Source: Brachyspira sp. SAP_772 (GTDB taxonomy: Bacteria > Spirochaetota > Brachyspiria > Brachyspirales > Brachyspiraceae). From it: DNA of 64,000 nt. Positions 26,639-35,126 of this stretch are shown here, piece after piece. The stretch's first letter is position 1; each line of letters opens with the position of its first letter. The notes under the pieces were generated by a model. It was not told where the DNA came from. It was given only the letters and a program-made list of their open reading frames with translations, and made no database searches. The stretch lies in contig NZ_VYIX01000002.1 in the NCBI RefSeq assembly GCF_009755885.1, positions 963,923 through 1,027,922 on the forward strand, read 5' to 3'. A program made the translations under genes and the position numbers.

Positions 26639-28450
26639 ATGTCATACGCAGAGAAAATTAGAAATTTTTGTATTATAGCACATGTTGACCATGGAAAAAG
26701 CACATTAGCCGATAGAATCATAGAACATACCAAAGCTGTATCAAGCAGAGAGATGAAAGCACAAATTTTGGACTCTATGGATATAGAAAGAGAGAGAGGA
26801 ATAACAATAAAGAGCCAAGCTGTAAAACTTTCTTATCAGGCTAAGGACGGAGAAGTATATACTCTTAATTTGATTGACACACCGGGGCACGTTGACTTTA
26901 ACTATGAGGTTTCTCGTTCGCTTGCTGCTTGTGAGGGAGCTATACTTGTAGTGGATGCTGCTCAGGGAGTTGAGGCTCAAACTATTTCTAATTTTTATCT
27001 TGCTTTTGAAAATAATTTGGAGATTGTACCTGTTATCAATAAAATAGATTTACCTGCTGCCAATATTGAACTTTGTAAAGAGCAAATGGAAAAAGAGTTT
27101 GGAGTTAATAAAGATGATATTGTTTTAGCGAGTGCAAAAAATGATATAGGAATAGATGAGATACTTGAAGCAGTAGTTAAGATGATACCAGCTCCAAAAG
27201 ACAATACTGATAAAAAGACAAGGGCTTTGATATTTGATTCTTATTATGACCCTTTTCGCGGTGCTGTTATGATAGTGAGAATATTTGACGGCTCTATAAA
27301 GAAAAATGATAAATTACTTTTGATGGAGACTAAAGCAGAGTATGAAGTTGAAGAGTGCGGTACACTTTTATTAGGGCTTAAATCTGCTAATGAACTTAAA
27401 AGCGGTGAAGTAGGATATATTATTGCGGGCATTAAAAATATATCAGACATAAAAATAGGGGACACTATCACTCTCGAAGAAAACCCTTCTGATGAACCTT
27501 TGATAGGATATAAAGAAGTTTTACCTATGGTATTTGCGGGCATTTTCCCTGCAGAAGATGAAGATTACACAAACCTACAAAAGGCATTAGAAAAATTAAA
27601 ACTTAATGATGCTTCTTTGGTTTATGAGCCTGAGCGTTCTATTGCTTTAGGGTTTGGATACAGATGCGGTTTCTTAGGGCTCTTACATTTAGAGATTGTT
27701 CAAGAACGTCTTGAGAGAGAGTTTAATCTTAACCTTGTAATAACTAGTCCTTCTGTAGAAGTGAAATTAAAACTTACAAACGGAGAAGAGAAACTCATTG
27801 ATAACCCTGCAGATTTTCCTTCTGCACAGTATATAGAAAAATGTTATGAGCCTTTTATTAATGCTCTTATAATAGTACCTACTGATTATTTAGGAAATAT
27901 TATATCTCTTTGTATAGACAGAAGAGGCACTCAAACTTCTCTCACATATTTAGATGATAAAAGAGCAGAAATAAAATTTGACTTACCTTTAATAGAAGTA
28001 GTATATGATTTTTATGACAAATTAAAATCAATATCAAGAGGATACGCTTCTTTCGATTATGATTTTTCAGATTTTAGAGAAAGCCAAATAGAAAAAATAG
28101 ATATACTTGTTCATGGAGAAGTAGTTGATGCATTATCATTTATGTCTCATAGAAGCAATGCAGAAAGCAGAGGAAGACAGATTATAGAAAAGTTAAAACA
28201 TCTCATACCAAAGCATATGTTTCAGATTCCTCTACAAGCGGCAATTGCAGGACGCATAATAGCAAGAGAAAATATAAGTGCATTAAGAAAAAATGTTACA
28301 GCTAAATGTTATGGTGGAGATATCACAAGAAAAAGAAAATTATTAGAGAAACAGAAAGAAGGTAAAAAGAGAATGAAAGCTATTGGAAACGTAGAAATTC
28401 CGCAGGATGCATTTATTAGCGTACTTAAAACTGATGATAATAATAGATAA
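26639..28450 (+). CDS. lepA: Elongation factor 4 (LepA)
   Basis: 603 residues, the normal size. A ribosomal back-translocating GTPase. G1 [10 protein letters not shown]3 DTPGH and G4 NKID lie in the first 130 residues. The LepA-specific C-terminal part has the [23 protein letters not shown] tail. The ATG at 26639 has a somewhat distant AAGG. Convergent with the toxin-like gene at 28550; a 10-bp stem at 28491-28516 lies between. Confidence 0.95.
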   Translation: MSYAEKIRNFCIIAHVDHGKSTLADRIIEHTKAVSSREMKAQILDSMDIERERGITIKSQAVKLSYQAKDGEVYTLNLIDTPGHVDFNYEVSRSLAACEGAILVVDAAQGVEAQTISNFYLAFENNLEIVPVINKIDLPAANIELCKEQMEKEFGVNKDDIVLASAKNDIGIDEILEAVVKMIPAPKDNTDKKTRALIFDSYYDPFRGAVMIVRIFDGSIKKNDKLLLMETKAEYEVEECGTLLLGLKSANELKSGEVGYIIAGIKNISDIKIGDTITLEENPSDEPLIGYKEVLPMVFAGIFPAEDEDYTNLQKALEKLKLNDASLVYEPERSIALGFGYRCGFLGLLHLEIVQERLEREFNLNLVITSPSVEVKLKLTNGEEKLIDNPADFPSAQYIEKCYEPFINALIIVPTDYLGNIISLCIDRRGTQTSLTYLDDKRAEIKFDLPLIEVVYDFYDKLKSISRGYASFDYDFSDFRESQIEKIDILVHGEVVDALSFMSHRSNAESRGRQIIEKLKHLIPKHMFQIPLQAAIAGRIIARENISALRKNVTAKCYGGDITRKRKLLEKQKEGKKRMKAIGNVEIPQDAFISVLKTDDNNR

Positions 28451-28490
28451 TTTTTAGTAATAGTTAATAAATGATTATTATATAAATATA

Positions 28491-28516
28491 GTATGACATA
28501 AAAATATATGCCATAC
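28491..28516. terminator. Possible bidirectional terminator
   Basis: GTATGACATA (28491-28500) pairs with TATGCCATAC (28507-28516) with one mismatch. It lies between the convergent lepA and toxin-like genes. No strong U tract. Confidence 0.4.
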
Positions 28517-28549
28517 CATATTAATTTGATATTGAATAATATTAGACGA

Positions 28550-28900
28550 TTAATTTATAATCATTTTTAATTCATTATATTTTTTTCTAACAATATATAT
28601 TTCATCACCTATTTTATCTGATTTCTTTATCATAGCATGATATAAAAACCAATTATTATTTTCTTTATAACAAAATATTCTTATATCATGATGTCTTATT
28701 TCCCATATACCATCTTCAATTTTTTTATACAGTTTAGATGACATAATGATTTTATTAGAAAAAGAATTAATTAAATAGTTTATTTTAGATTCTATAGTTT
28801 CTTTTCTAATACTATTTTCAATAAATGATAGAACATCATCATCTATCATGCATACTATATTGCCTAAAGATAAATATTTTTTTATATTTAATTTTCTCAT
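28550..28900 (-). CDS. HigB/RelE (Gp49)-like toxin without a protein antitoxin
   Basis: 116 residues. The C-terminal half carries the Gp49/HigB pattern: IWEIR (65-69), R74 followed by IFCY, then WFLYHAMIKK (84-93) with His88 and Lys92-Lys93, and a helical end with RKKYNEL. This fold is used by mRNA-cutting toxins. The first 60 residues are helical. AAGGA lies 8 bases before the ATG. HigB toxins normally sit beside higA, but lepA lies downstream (convergent). Upstream is a stem-loop and an array of 86-nt non-coding repeats with its own promoter. The toxin activity is inferred from the fold. Confidence 0.7.
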   Translation of the reverse strand: MRKLNIKKYLSLGNIVCMIDDDVLSFIENSIRKETIESKINYLINSFSNKIIMSSKLYKKIEDGIWEIRHHDIRIFCYKENNNWFLYHAMIKKSDKIGDEIYIVRKKYNELKMIIN

Positions 28901-28950
28901 TTATATTATCCTTTTATATCATAATAACTTTTATATTACAAATATACCAT

Positions 28951-28978
28951 CATTGTACTTAAATAATTAAGTACAATG
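28951..28978 (-). terminator. Palindrome between repeat array and toxin gene
   Basis: Perfect 12-bp arms CATTGTACTTAA (28951-28962) and its complement (28967-28978) around ATAA. It is 50 bases upstream of the toxin ATG. On the minus strand no clean U run follows (ATGGTATATTTG), so it may be a leaky terminator or a processing site. The TGTACTTAA arm resembles the stem of the 86-nt repeat unit. Confidence 0.5.
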
Positions 28979-29063
28979 ACGTTTTAATTATGTAGGGAGT
29001 TTTCCCAAGTAGACCCATAAATATGGTCGCAAATGTACTGTCATATAGTCAATTAAGACTGTT

Positions 29064-29580
29064 TCTTCTGACAGCTACGCAAAATATGATAGCTCATGTA
29101 CTTAATTATATAAGCACATGAGCTATGGCATTAAGCCGTTATGACGAGTTTCCTCTGACAGTTACGCAAGATACGTAGTAAATGTACTTAATTATATAAG
29201 CACATGAGCTATGGCATTAAGCCGTTATGACGAGTTTCCTCTGACAGTTACGCAAGATACGCAGTAAATGTACTTAATTATATAAGCACATGAGCTATGG
29301 CATTAAGCCGTTATGACGAGTTTCCTCTGACAGTTACGCAAGATACGCAGTAAATGTACTTAATTATATAAGCACATGAGCTATGGCATTAAGCCGTTAT
29401 GACGAGTTTCCTCTGACAGTTACGCAAGATACGCGGTAAATGTACTTAATTATATAAGCACATGAGCTATGGCATTAAGCCGTTATGACGAGTTTCCTCT
29501 GACAGTTACGCAAGATACGCAGTAAATGTACTTAATTATATAAGCACATGAGCTATGGCATTAAGCCGTTATGACGAGTT
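29064..29580 (-). repeat. Tandem array of six 86-87-nt units
   Basis: Units begin at 29064 (87 bases, diverged), 29151, 29237, 29323, 29409 and 29495; a 6-base stub follows at 29581. The last five are identical but for single changes (GATACGTAG at 29151 and GATACGCGG at 29409 against GATACGCAG). On the minus strand each folds into GAG-GAAA-CTC, GGC-TTAAT-GCC and a 9-bp stem ATGTGCTTA/TAAGTACAT with one G-U pair. The 29064 unit, transcribed last, extends that stem to 14 bp (AGCTCATGT/ACATGAGCT). Confidence 0.95.
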
Positions 29581-29626
29581 TCCTCTTAGTCACTATGTTA
29601 TATATAATTACAAACATAGTCAGTCA

Positions 29627-29691
29627 TATAATCTATAAAGGAAAGTTTCCTTTATAGATTATAATATAATAAATATGTTTATATTTGTCAA
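29627..29691 (-). promoter_or_regulatory. Promoter of the repeat RNA and 18-bp palindrome
   Basis: On the minus strand TTGACA (29691-29686), exactly 17 bases, TATATT (29668-29663): one of the best promoters in the window. An 18-bp inverted repeat with a single central base (29627-29644, 29645, 29646-29663; arm TATAATCTATAAAGGAAA) begins at the -10 edge, so the RNA would start inside its first arm. The promoter points at the 86-nt array and lies 20 bases past the stop of the gene at 29711. Confidence 0.75.
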
Positions 29692-29710
29692 GTATTTTTT
29701 ATATGGTATT

Positions 29711-30106
29711 TTAATTTTTTACAATAAAAATTCCTAGATATATAAGTACTAATCCTGAAACTATTAATAATATACCAATGCAGCTTTCAGAAAAAGGAAG
29801 TTTTATATTTCTTGGTTTATTTGGATCAAACCATAAAGGTAATTTATCCCCAACCTTTCTGAATGGATAATGGCTTTTAAGTTTTGCATATAGTTTTCCG
29901 TATTTTTCAGTTTCATAACTTATAATCATTGTATTTTGGTGTCTTAATTTTCCAGATTTATATACTTTTTCACTATTACATTGTTCAACTATACATACAG
30001 TATGCACATACGTTTTTGAAACAATAACAATAGAAGAAAGTTTTTTTACTCCTCCTAAGATCGATAATATTCCTAATACAAATACTGCTATTATTTTTAT
30101 ATTCAT
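29711..30106 (-). CDS. Small membrane protein (DUF3592-like)
   Basis: 131 residues with one membrane segment at each end (residues 5-25 and about 108-128) and a beta-rich loop containing SYETEKYGKLYAKL, VGDKLPLWFDPNKPRNIKLP. This two-helix layout with a VGDxLPVxYDPxxP loop is typical of DUF3592 proteins. Function unknown. The ATG has a GGATT site upstream. Whether it belongs with the repeat/toxin locus is unclear because the locus has its own promoter. Confidence 0.75.
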   Translation of the reverse strand: MNIKIIAVFVLGILSILGGVKKLSSIVIVSKTYVHTVCIVEQCNSEKVYKSGKLRHQNTMIISYETEKYGKLYAKLKSHYPFRKVGDKLPLWFDPNKPRNIKLPFSESCIGILLIVSGLVLIYLGIFIVKN

Positions 30107-30185
30107 AATAATCCAATAAGTAAAAAATTTAGTAATATAAAAAAAATATATAATATTATATACTAAAAATTTTTAAGTTTGTCAA

Positions 30186-30435
30186 TTTTTTTATTGTTCT
30201 TTTTCCCGCAGCACACGGTGTGGACTTCGTCAAAAGAACCAAAAAGTGCAAGTGTTTTTGTATGTTGGTAAATATATAAATAAATGTAAGATATTTTTAT
30301 CTATGCATAAAAAGCTATACTTCATTAAATGCAGTCTTTTTGCTTCTTTGGGTCACGCCTCCGGCACTCCCTTCGGTCGCAAAAGAAGTGGGGGCTTACC
30401 CTACGGGTACGCTTCGCGGGAGGCAAAGCCCCAGA
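30186..30435 (+). repeat. Intergenic A-B module array
   Basis: Module A (30196-30255): GTTCTTTTTCCCGCAG, loop with ACACGGTGT and GACTTCGTC, closing CAAAAGAAC and AAAGTGCAAG. Module B (30326-30435): GCAGTCTTTTTGCTTCTTT, loop with CTTCGG, closing AAAAGAAGT, then GGGGC with a loop holding CCCTACGGG and TTCGCG. It fills most of the gene-free stretch 30107-30665. A small open frame across it is judged spurious. Confidence 0.85.
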
Positions 30436-30665
30436 TATCAAAACAAAAATATAATTTTATTTTTAACAAAATATAGTTGTTTAGGTATATATAAAAAATA
30501 ATCAAGCTATAAGCATCTATATTTTTAAGCGTATTGGTTAATTCTTATAACTTGTATAAATTTGTATATGTTATATTATAACAATATATTCTTTAATGTT
30601 TTGAGTTTTTATATAATCAATAAAAAACGCAGTTATAAAAAATAATAAAATCTAGGTGTAATAGT

Positions 30666-32342
30666 ATGGACAAAGAATTGAAATCACGATTAAAAAGATT
30701 ACGCAGTGAAGAAAAGTATAATGATATAATAGAATTAATACTTTCATTGCCTGATGAAAAAGTAGATGATTTTGTACTTAATATGCTTTATTTGGCTTTA
30801 GAGATTCAATTATCTAATATGCATAATGAAGCTAGGCATCATGATATAGTTAAATTTATATTAGCTATTCCTAAGAAATATTTAAATGATGATGTTAAGG
30901 GTATTCTTGCCGTAGCATATAACAATACTGGTAAATTTGATTCAGCAATAGAGGTTTTGAATTCGCTTTCTGAGGAAACTAGAAATCATCATACTTGGTT
31001 TTATAAAATTTCTTATGCTTATTTAGGAAAATGCGACAGAGATAATTCTACTAAATATATAGAAAGGGCTATATATACTCTTGAAATGAATAAAGATAAT
31101 ATAAGCGAAGATGAATATAATCATTATAATGAGATTTATAATAGATTAAAAAAAGAAATAACTAAAGATGCTTTGCATTATGAGGCTAATAGTGTTAATG
31201 CTGATGATACTGATGCTGTTATAAAAGATATAGCTTCTATACTGCCTGATGATATTGAGCATGAAATAATAGAAGGAAGCATAGTTATAAAGAAATGGAA
31301 TATATTGATAAATGCCAATATTGATAACTTAACAGATGAAAGTGCTGTGATTAATTATTATATATCAAGTCCCAATTGGGATAGAAATATATTTGAATGC
31401 TGTGCAAGTACTGGAAAAGACACTAATGCTGCTATAGGAATTTCTAATGGAAGTTTTGTATTTGGCATAATGACAGGTATAAAAGCTATGAATGAAGGGA
31501 ACCTTCTTGATGAAGCAGAAACTGAGTTTGCTGGTAAAAAGCATAAATGGAAAGTGTATACAAGCAATCTTGTTAATATAGGAAATGATAATAAAACTCC
31601 TAAGAATGTTAATACTTATTGGAACATGTTTAAAGATGATATATTAATGAGAATAGGAAATCAGAAAATTTGCTACATAAAAATATATGGAGCAAAAGCA
31701 AGAAATAATTATTCTATTGGGGAGCTTCGCATAAATGATGTTAATATACCAGAACTTTCTAATAAAATGAACGAGTATGTAAAAACTTGGGAAGAAACAG
31801 ATTTTGCTTCAGATAAGCAGTTTTTCTTTTTAGTTCAAGATGATGAAACTTACACACCTTATCCGCATACTGATGAAGAGATTATGAATTATGTTCAAGA
31901 GTATGCAAATATAGTTCTTAATTCAGAGGAGACAGAAGATTATTATGATAAACTTGGAGATTTAGCTGAAAACTTAACTAAAGATTATAGTCTTGCTTCA
32001 GATTTATTTTTATTCCTGCCTGAAATTTGTGCTGATAATGAATTTTATAATGAGCTTCATTCAGGGGAAAGGGTAAATTTCCATTTCAAAACAAGTGATT
32101 GTTTAGTTTATAAAACACAGCTTTATACTTATCATTTGATAGGGGGATATCTTTTTGAGCTTTTTAAAAGCGGGGTTTTTAATGGAAAAGAAAACGAGTT
32201 ATATGCAAGATTCATAAATATGAGTGCAGGATACAGCATATATTCTCAGGTTAAAGCGGATTATGAAAAGAAAAATCAGAAGCTTGAAAATTTTGAAGTG
32301 AATATTAGTTTTAATGTAGATGATAATTATGAGATTAGATAA
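30666..32342 (+). CDS. TPR protein with an unrecognised C-terminal domain
   Basis: 558 residues, no signal peptide or membrane segment. Residues 1-170 form about four TPR-like helical pairs (VAYNNTGKFDSAIEVLNSL). The rest is a globular domain: WNILINANIDNLTDESAVINYYISSPNWDRNIFECC, then GNQKICYIKIYGAKARNNYSIGELRIND, where a glycine-rich alpha/beta fold is likely. It resembles DUF6348- or immunity-type domains only loosely. The stop is 13 bases before a structured intergenic element. Confidence 0.75.
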   Translation: MDKELKSRLKRLRSEEKYNDIIELILSLPDEKVDDFVLNMLYLALEIQLSNMHNEARHHDIVKFILAIPKKYLNDDVKGILAVAYNNTGKFDSAIEVLNSLSEETRNHHTWFYKISYAYLGKCDRDNSTKYIERAIYTLEMNKDNISEDEYNHYNEIYNRLKKEITKDALHYEANSVNADDTDAVIKDIASILPDDIEHEIIEGSIVIKKWNILINANIDNLTDESAVINYYISSPNWDRNIFECCASTGKDTNAAIGISNGSFVFGIMTGIKAMNEGNLLDEAETEFAGKKHKWKVYTSNLVNIGNDNKTPKNVNTYWNMFKDDILMRIGNQKICYIKIYGAKARNNYSIGELRINDVNIPELSNKMNEYVKTWEETDFASDKQFFFLVQDDETYTPYPHTDEEIMNYVQEYANIVLNSEETEDYYDKLGDLAENLTKDYSLASDLFLFLPEICADNEFYNELHSGERVNFHFKTSDCLVYKTQLYTYHLIGGYLFELFKSGVFNGKENELYARFINMSAGYSIYSQVKADYEKKNQKLENFEVNISFNVDDNYEIR

Positions 32343-32353
32343 GTAATATTTTT

Positions 32354-32476
32354 AACACACGTTTAGTATAGTTTTTAATATAAATAAATTGCTGTTATTC
32401 ATTAAATTTATATTTTTAATTTTATTAAACGTGTGTTGTATGCATTATAAATTTAAATAACACTTGGGTGGGTGTT
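32354..32476 (+). other. Structured intergenic element, copy 2
   Basis: AACACACGTTTA (32354-32365), a 60-base AT loop, the perfect complement TAAACGTGTGTT (32426-32437), a 25-base linker, then CTTGGGTGGGTGTT (32463-32476). AATATAAAT and ATTTATATT inside the loop form a further stem. Copy 1 at 14728-14852 matches in order, spacing and inner stem. A related box GGGCGGGAATG occurs near 32544. Confidence 0.65.
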
Positions 32477-32595
32477 AACATTCATAATTAAACAATAAGA
32501 AAATAAAAAATATAAATTGCAAATTAAAATTATAAAGCTTAAAGGGCGGGAATGTAAATAAATTTAAAAACTTAATTATATACAATCTATATTTT

Positions 32596-33399
32596 TTATT
32601 TTCTGTTTAAGAAAAATTTTATTATTGCAATTAATACAAAACTTATTACGCTTATTAAAACTATAGTAGAGCCCGGTTTTAATCCCTCATAATATGAAAG
32701 AAATATTCCTAAAACAGTAAAAACTAAATTAAATAATACAGCATAAATAATAGTTTTTTTATAGCTATTAGCCACCTGCATAGAACAAGCAACAGGAACC
32801 ACCATCATAGACGAAACAATCAAAGCCCCAACCGCCCTTGCAGATATAGAAACTACTATTGCTGTAAGTATTGTAAAAATAAAGTTTATCCTGTTTACAG
32901 GCACCCCAGAGAGTTTTGCAAGCCTTTCATTGAATGTTATATAAAATATTTCTTTGTATAAGAATATAAATATCAATATAGAAATAATACTTATAATTAC
33001 AACTAGCTTTAATTCAAAATCACTAATAGCTACAATGCTTCCAAACAAAAAACTATTAAAATTAGCATTGTTAGAAACAAACCCAGATAATAATCCCGCA
33101 AGTCCAATTGCAAAAGACATGATTATCGCTATAGACATCTCTCCATATCTTGCAATTTTTTTTCTTATAAACTCTATAGATAAAGCAGATAAAACACAAA
33201 ATATCATAGAAGCAAGTATTGGATTAATATTAAACACAAGACCAAAAGTCACCCCCGCAAGAGAAGTATGAGATATAGCATCTCCTATCATAGAAAGCCT
33301 TTTTAATACAACTACAACCCCAATAGAAGGTATTATAATGGCTAAAAGCACCCCCACCAAAAAAGCCCTACGCATAAACTCATATTGAAATATTTCCAT
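32596..33399 (-). CDS. znuB: Zinc/manganese ABC transporter permease
   Basis: 267 residues, about seven or eight membrane segments, of the ABC-3 family (FQYEFMRRAFLVGVLLAIIIPSIGVVVVLKRLSMIGDAISH). The SHTSLAGV motif is diagnostic for metal permeases. Last gene of a three-gene operon with the ATPase 24 bases upstream and the binding protein before that. Substrate, zinc or manganese, is not settled by sequence. Confidence 0.92.
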   Translation of the reverse strand: MEIFQYEFMRRAFLVGVLLAIIIPSIGVVVVLKRLSMIGDAISHTSLAGVTFGLVFNINPILASMIFCVLSALSIEFIRKKIARYGEMSIAIIMSFAIGLAGLLSGFVSNNANFNSFLFGSIVAISDFELKLVVIISIISILIFIFLYKEIFYITFNERLAKLSGVPVNRINFIFTILTAIVVSISARAVGALIVSSMMVVPVACSMQVANSYKKTIIYAVLFNLVFTVLGIFLSYYEGLKPGSTIVLISVISFVLIAIIKFFLNRK

Positions 33400-33423
33400 T
33401 TGTAAATAACCCTTTATATATTA

Positions 33424-34161
33424 TTAGCAAGAACAACTGCTTCCATCTGGATGCTTGTGCTTATGTGATAATTCCATATTTATCTGATTTTTATCAAGTT
33501 CAACTAATGTACCATTTTCAAAACAAAACACTCTGTTTGATATTTTTGACATTCTCTCAATATCATGTGTAACCATTACAATAGTTATTTTTTTTTCTTT
33601 ATTTAAAGTGTGAAGCAGATTATATAAAAAATTAATAGTTTCAATATCAACACCATTAGTAGGTTCATCTAATATTAATAGATTAGGATTTTGCACTAAA
33701 GTTCTTGCTAAAAAAACTCTCTGTATCTGCCCGCCTGAAAGTTTTGATATAAGCCTCTCTTTATAATCATACATACCTAAAAGTTTTAATGCTTCAAATA
33801 CTTTTTCTTTATGCTTTTTATTTGGAAACTTAAATAAGCCAATATCAGCAAACATATTAGACATTACTATCTCATAAACAGTTGCAGGAAAGTTTAATAT
33901 TTTGTAGTATGCATTCTGCTCTAAATATCCAATGTGCTGCCAATTCTTAAATCTCTTAATGTCTTCACCGTATAGTTTTATTTCGCCTCTATACTGATTA
34001 ATTTCACCTAAAATAAGTTTTAATATAGTGCTTTTACCCGCCCCATTAGAACCTATAATAGAAACAAAATCTCCTTTGTTTATTTCAAAACTTATGCATT
34101 TTAATATATCCTCTTGAGTGTATCCGAAATGCACATTCTTAAAACTTATTATATTTTTCAT
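33424..34161 (-). CDS. znuC: Zinc/manganese ABC transporter ATPase with a Cys-His tail
   Basis: 245 residues. Walker A GSNGAGKST, signature LSGGQIQRV, Walker B LLILDEP, and TMVTHD-like VMVTHDIERM. The C-terminus has an extra metal-binding-like tail, HKHKHPDGSSCSC, with three His and two Cys. Such tails can sense or carry the substrate metal; inference. Gap to the upstream gene is 22 bases. Confidence 0.93.
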   Translation of the reverse strand: MKNIISFKNVHFGYTQEDILKCISFEINKGDFVSIIGSNGAGKSTILKLILGEINQYRGEIKLYGEDIKRFKNWQHIGYLEQNAYYKILNFPATVYEIVMSNMFADIGLFKFPNKKHKEKVFEALKLLGMYDYKERLISKLSGGQIQRVFLARTLVQNPNLLILDEPTNGVDIETINFLYNLLHTLNKEKKITIVMVTHDIERMSKISNRVFCFENGTLVELDKNQINMELSHKHKHPDGSSCSC

Positions 34162-34183
34162 TTATATAACCTTAATTAATTAT

Positions 34184-35044
34184 TTAATTATTAAGACCAT
34201 TTGTTATAGCTTCGAGATTTTTTTGCATTATAGAAAAATAATCCTCTCCAGATTCAATATATTCTTCGCTTAAAGACTCTATTGGGTTTAATGAACTTAC
34301 TTTTACTCCTGTTTCTTTTGCAATAGAATCTACAAGTTTAGAACTTGAGAAGTCTTCATAAAATATAGTTTTAATATTATTGTTTTTTATAAAATTAATT
34401 GTTTCAGCCATAGCTTTAGCATCTGCCTCATCTCTTGCTATTGCTACTTGATTAAGATTATATTCTTTGCAAAAATGTCCGAATGCAGGGTGAGTTACAA
34501 CCAAATTAGTATTTTTTATATTTTGTAAATTATCTCTAAAACTCTTATCAAGTTCATCCAATTTATTTGCATATAAATTGTAATTAGAATTATAATAATC
34601 AGCATTTTTACTGTCTAATTCTATTAACGCATTCTTTATATTTTCCATTTGAACTTTTGCCTTTTTAGGAGAAAGCCAAAAATGAGGGTCTAACTCTTCA
34701 TTGTTTATATTTGAAGAAGCCTCTAAATATTTTAAATCTTTTATTGTCTCTTTTACAGTATCTGCCCAATGCTCCATTGAAGCACCATTATATATAAATA
34801 AATTAGCCTTACTTAAATTAGCCATATCTTTTGATGTAAGTTCAAAGTCATGAGGCTCAGAACCTGCTGAAGTAATATTATAAATATCTATTTTCTCTCC
34901 GCCAATTTTTTTAGCAAAATCATAAATAGGATATATACTTGCATATACTTGAAGTTTGTCAGTTGCGTTTTGATTATTATTATTGTTATTGCTGCAAGAA
35001 ATTAAAGAAACTAATATTAGTAATAAATAAAAAACATTTTTCAT
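34184..35044 (-). CDS. znuA: Metal-binding lipoprotein of the ABC transporter
   Basis: 286 residues. Lipobox LISC ends the signal, then an Asn-run linker. A cluster A-I solute-binding fold: TSAGSEPHDFELTSKDM (His ligand), ELDPHFWLSPKKAKVQ (His), LVVTHPAFGHFCKEYNLN (His). These three His and a late Asp/Glu bind zinc or manganese. Start at 35044 chosen, with AAGGA 9 bases upstream; the first ATG at 35050 is only 3 bases after it. Confidence 0.92.
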   Translation of the reverse strand: MKNVFYLLLILVSLISCSNNNNNNQNATDKLQVYASIYPIYDFAKKIGGEKIDIYNITSAGSEPHDFELTSKDMANLSKANLFIYNGASMEHWADTVKETIKDLKYLEASSNINNEELDPHFWLSPKKAKVQMENIKNALIELDSKNADYYNSNYNLYANKLDELDKSFRDNLQNIKNTNLVVTHPAFGHFCKEYNLNQVAIARDEADAKAMAETINFIKNNNIKTIFYEDFSSSKLVDSIAKETGVKVSSLNPIESLSEEYIESGEDYFSIMQKNLEAITNGLNN

Positions 35045-35058
35045 CTGCATTTATCCTT

Positions 35059-35107
35059 ATAGTATTATAATGTTCGGATATTATAATACTATAAAAATAA
35101 ATTTCAA
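35059..35107 (-). promoter_or_regulatory. znu promoter with 13-bp operator-like palindrome
   Basis: On the minus strand TTGAAA (35107-35102), 16 bases, TATAAT (35085-35080). The -10 is part of a perfect 13-bp inverted repeat: ATAGTATTATAAT (35059-35071) with 35080-35092. Another TAATACTATAA half-site lies near 35112-35122. The palindrome resembles Fur/Zur/PerR-type boxes and would block the -10. Confidence 0.6.
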
Positions 35108-35126
35108 TGTTTTAATACTATAACAA

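Larger units (their letters stand above)
28951..29656 (-). ncRNA. Predicted repeat-RNA transcript (candidate RNA antitoxin)
   Basis: Inferred RNA starting near 29656 and running to the palindrome at 28951-28978. It would begin with the hairpin at 29627-29663, then a stem ACTATGTT/AACATAGT (about 29592-29621), then six repeat units, then small hairpins GGGA/TCCC and CCATA/TATGG (28994-29030), and end at the palindrome. All three minus-strand frames carry stops within the first 33 bases of the repeat, and 86 is not a multiple of three, so it is not coding. Confidence 0.5.

Noticed and set aside
29064-29580. CRISPR array
   Set aside because: Units are identical over the full 86 bases with no variable spacers, and no cas genes are near.
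29064-29580. Integron attC array or self-cleaving hammerhead-type ribozyme repeats
   Set aside because: No RYYYAAC/GTTRRRY pair or integrase seen, no cassettes between units. The GAAAC segment is present but CUGANGA is not.
30246-30476. 76-residue open reading frame
   Set aside because: It lies across modules A and B and encodes their palindromes; there is no ribosome site and the same sequence recurs in other loci in other frames.
32596-35044. Manganese-specific assignment (mntABC)
   Set aside because: Ligands are shared by zinc and manganese proteins; names kept as znu with substrate left open.
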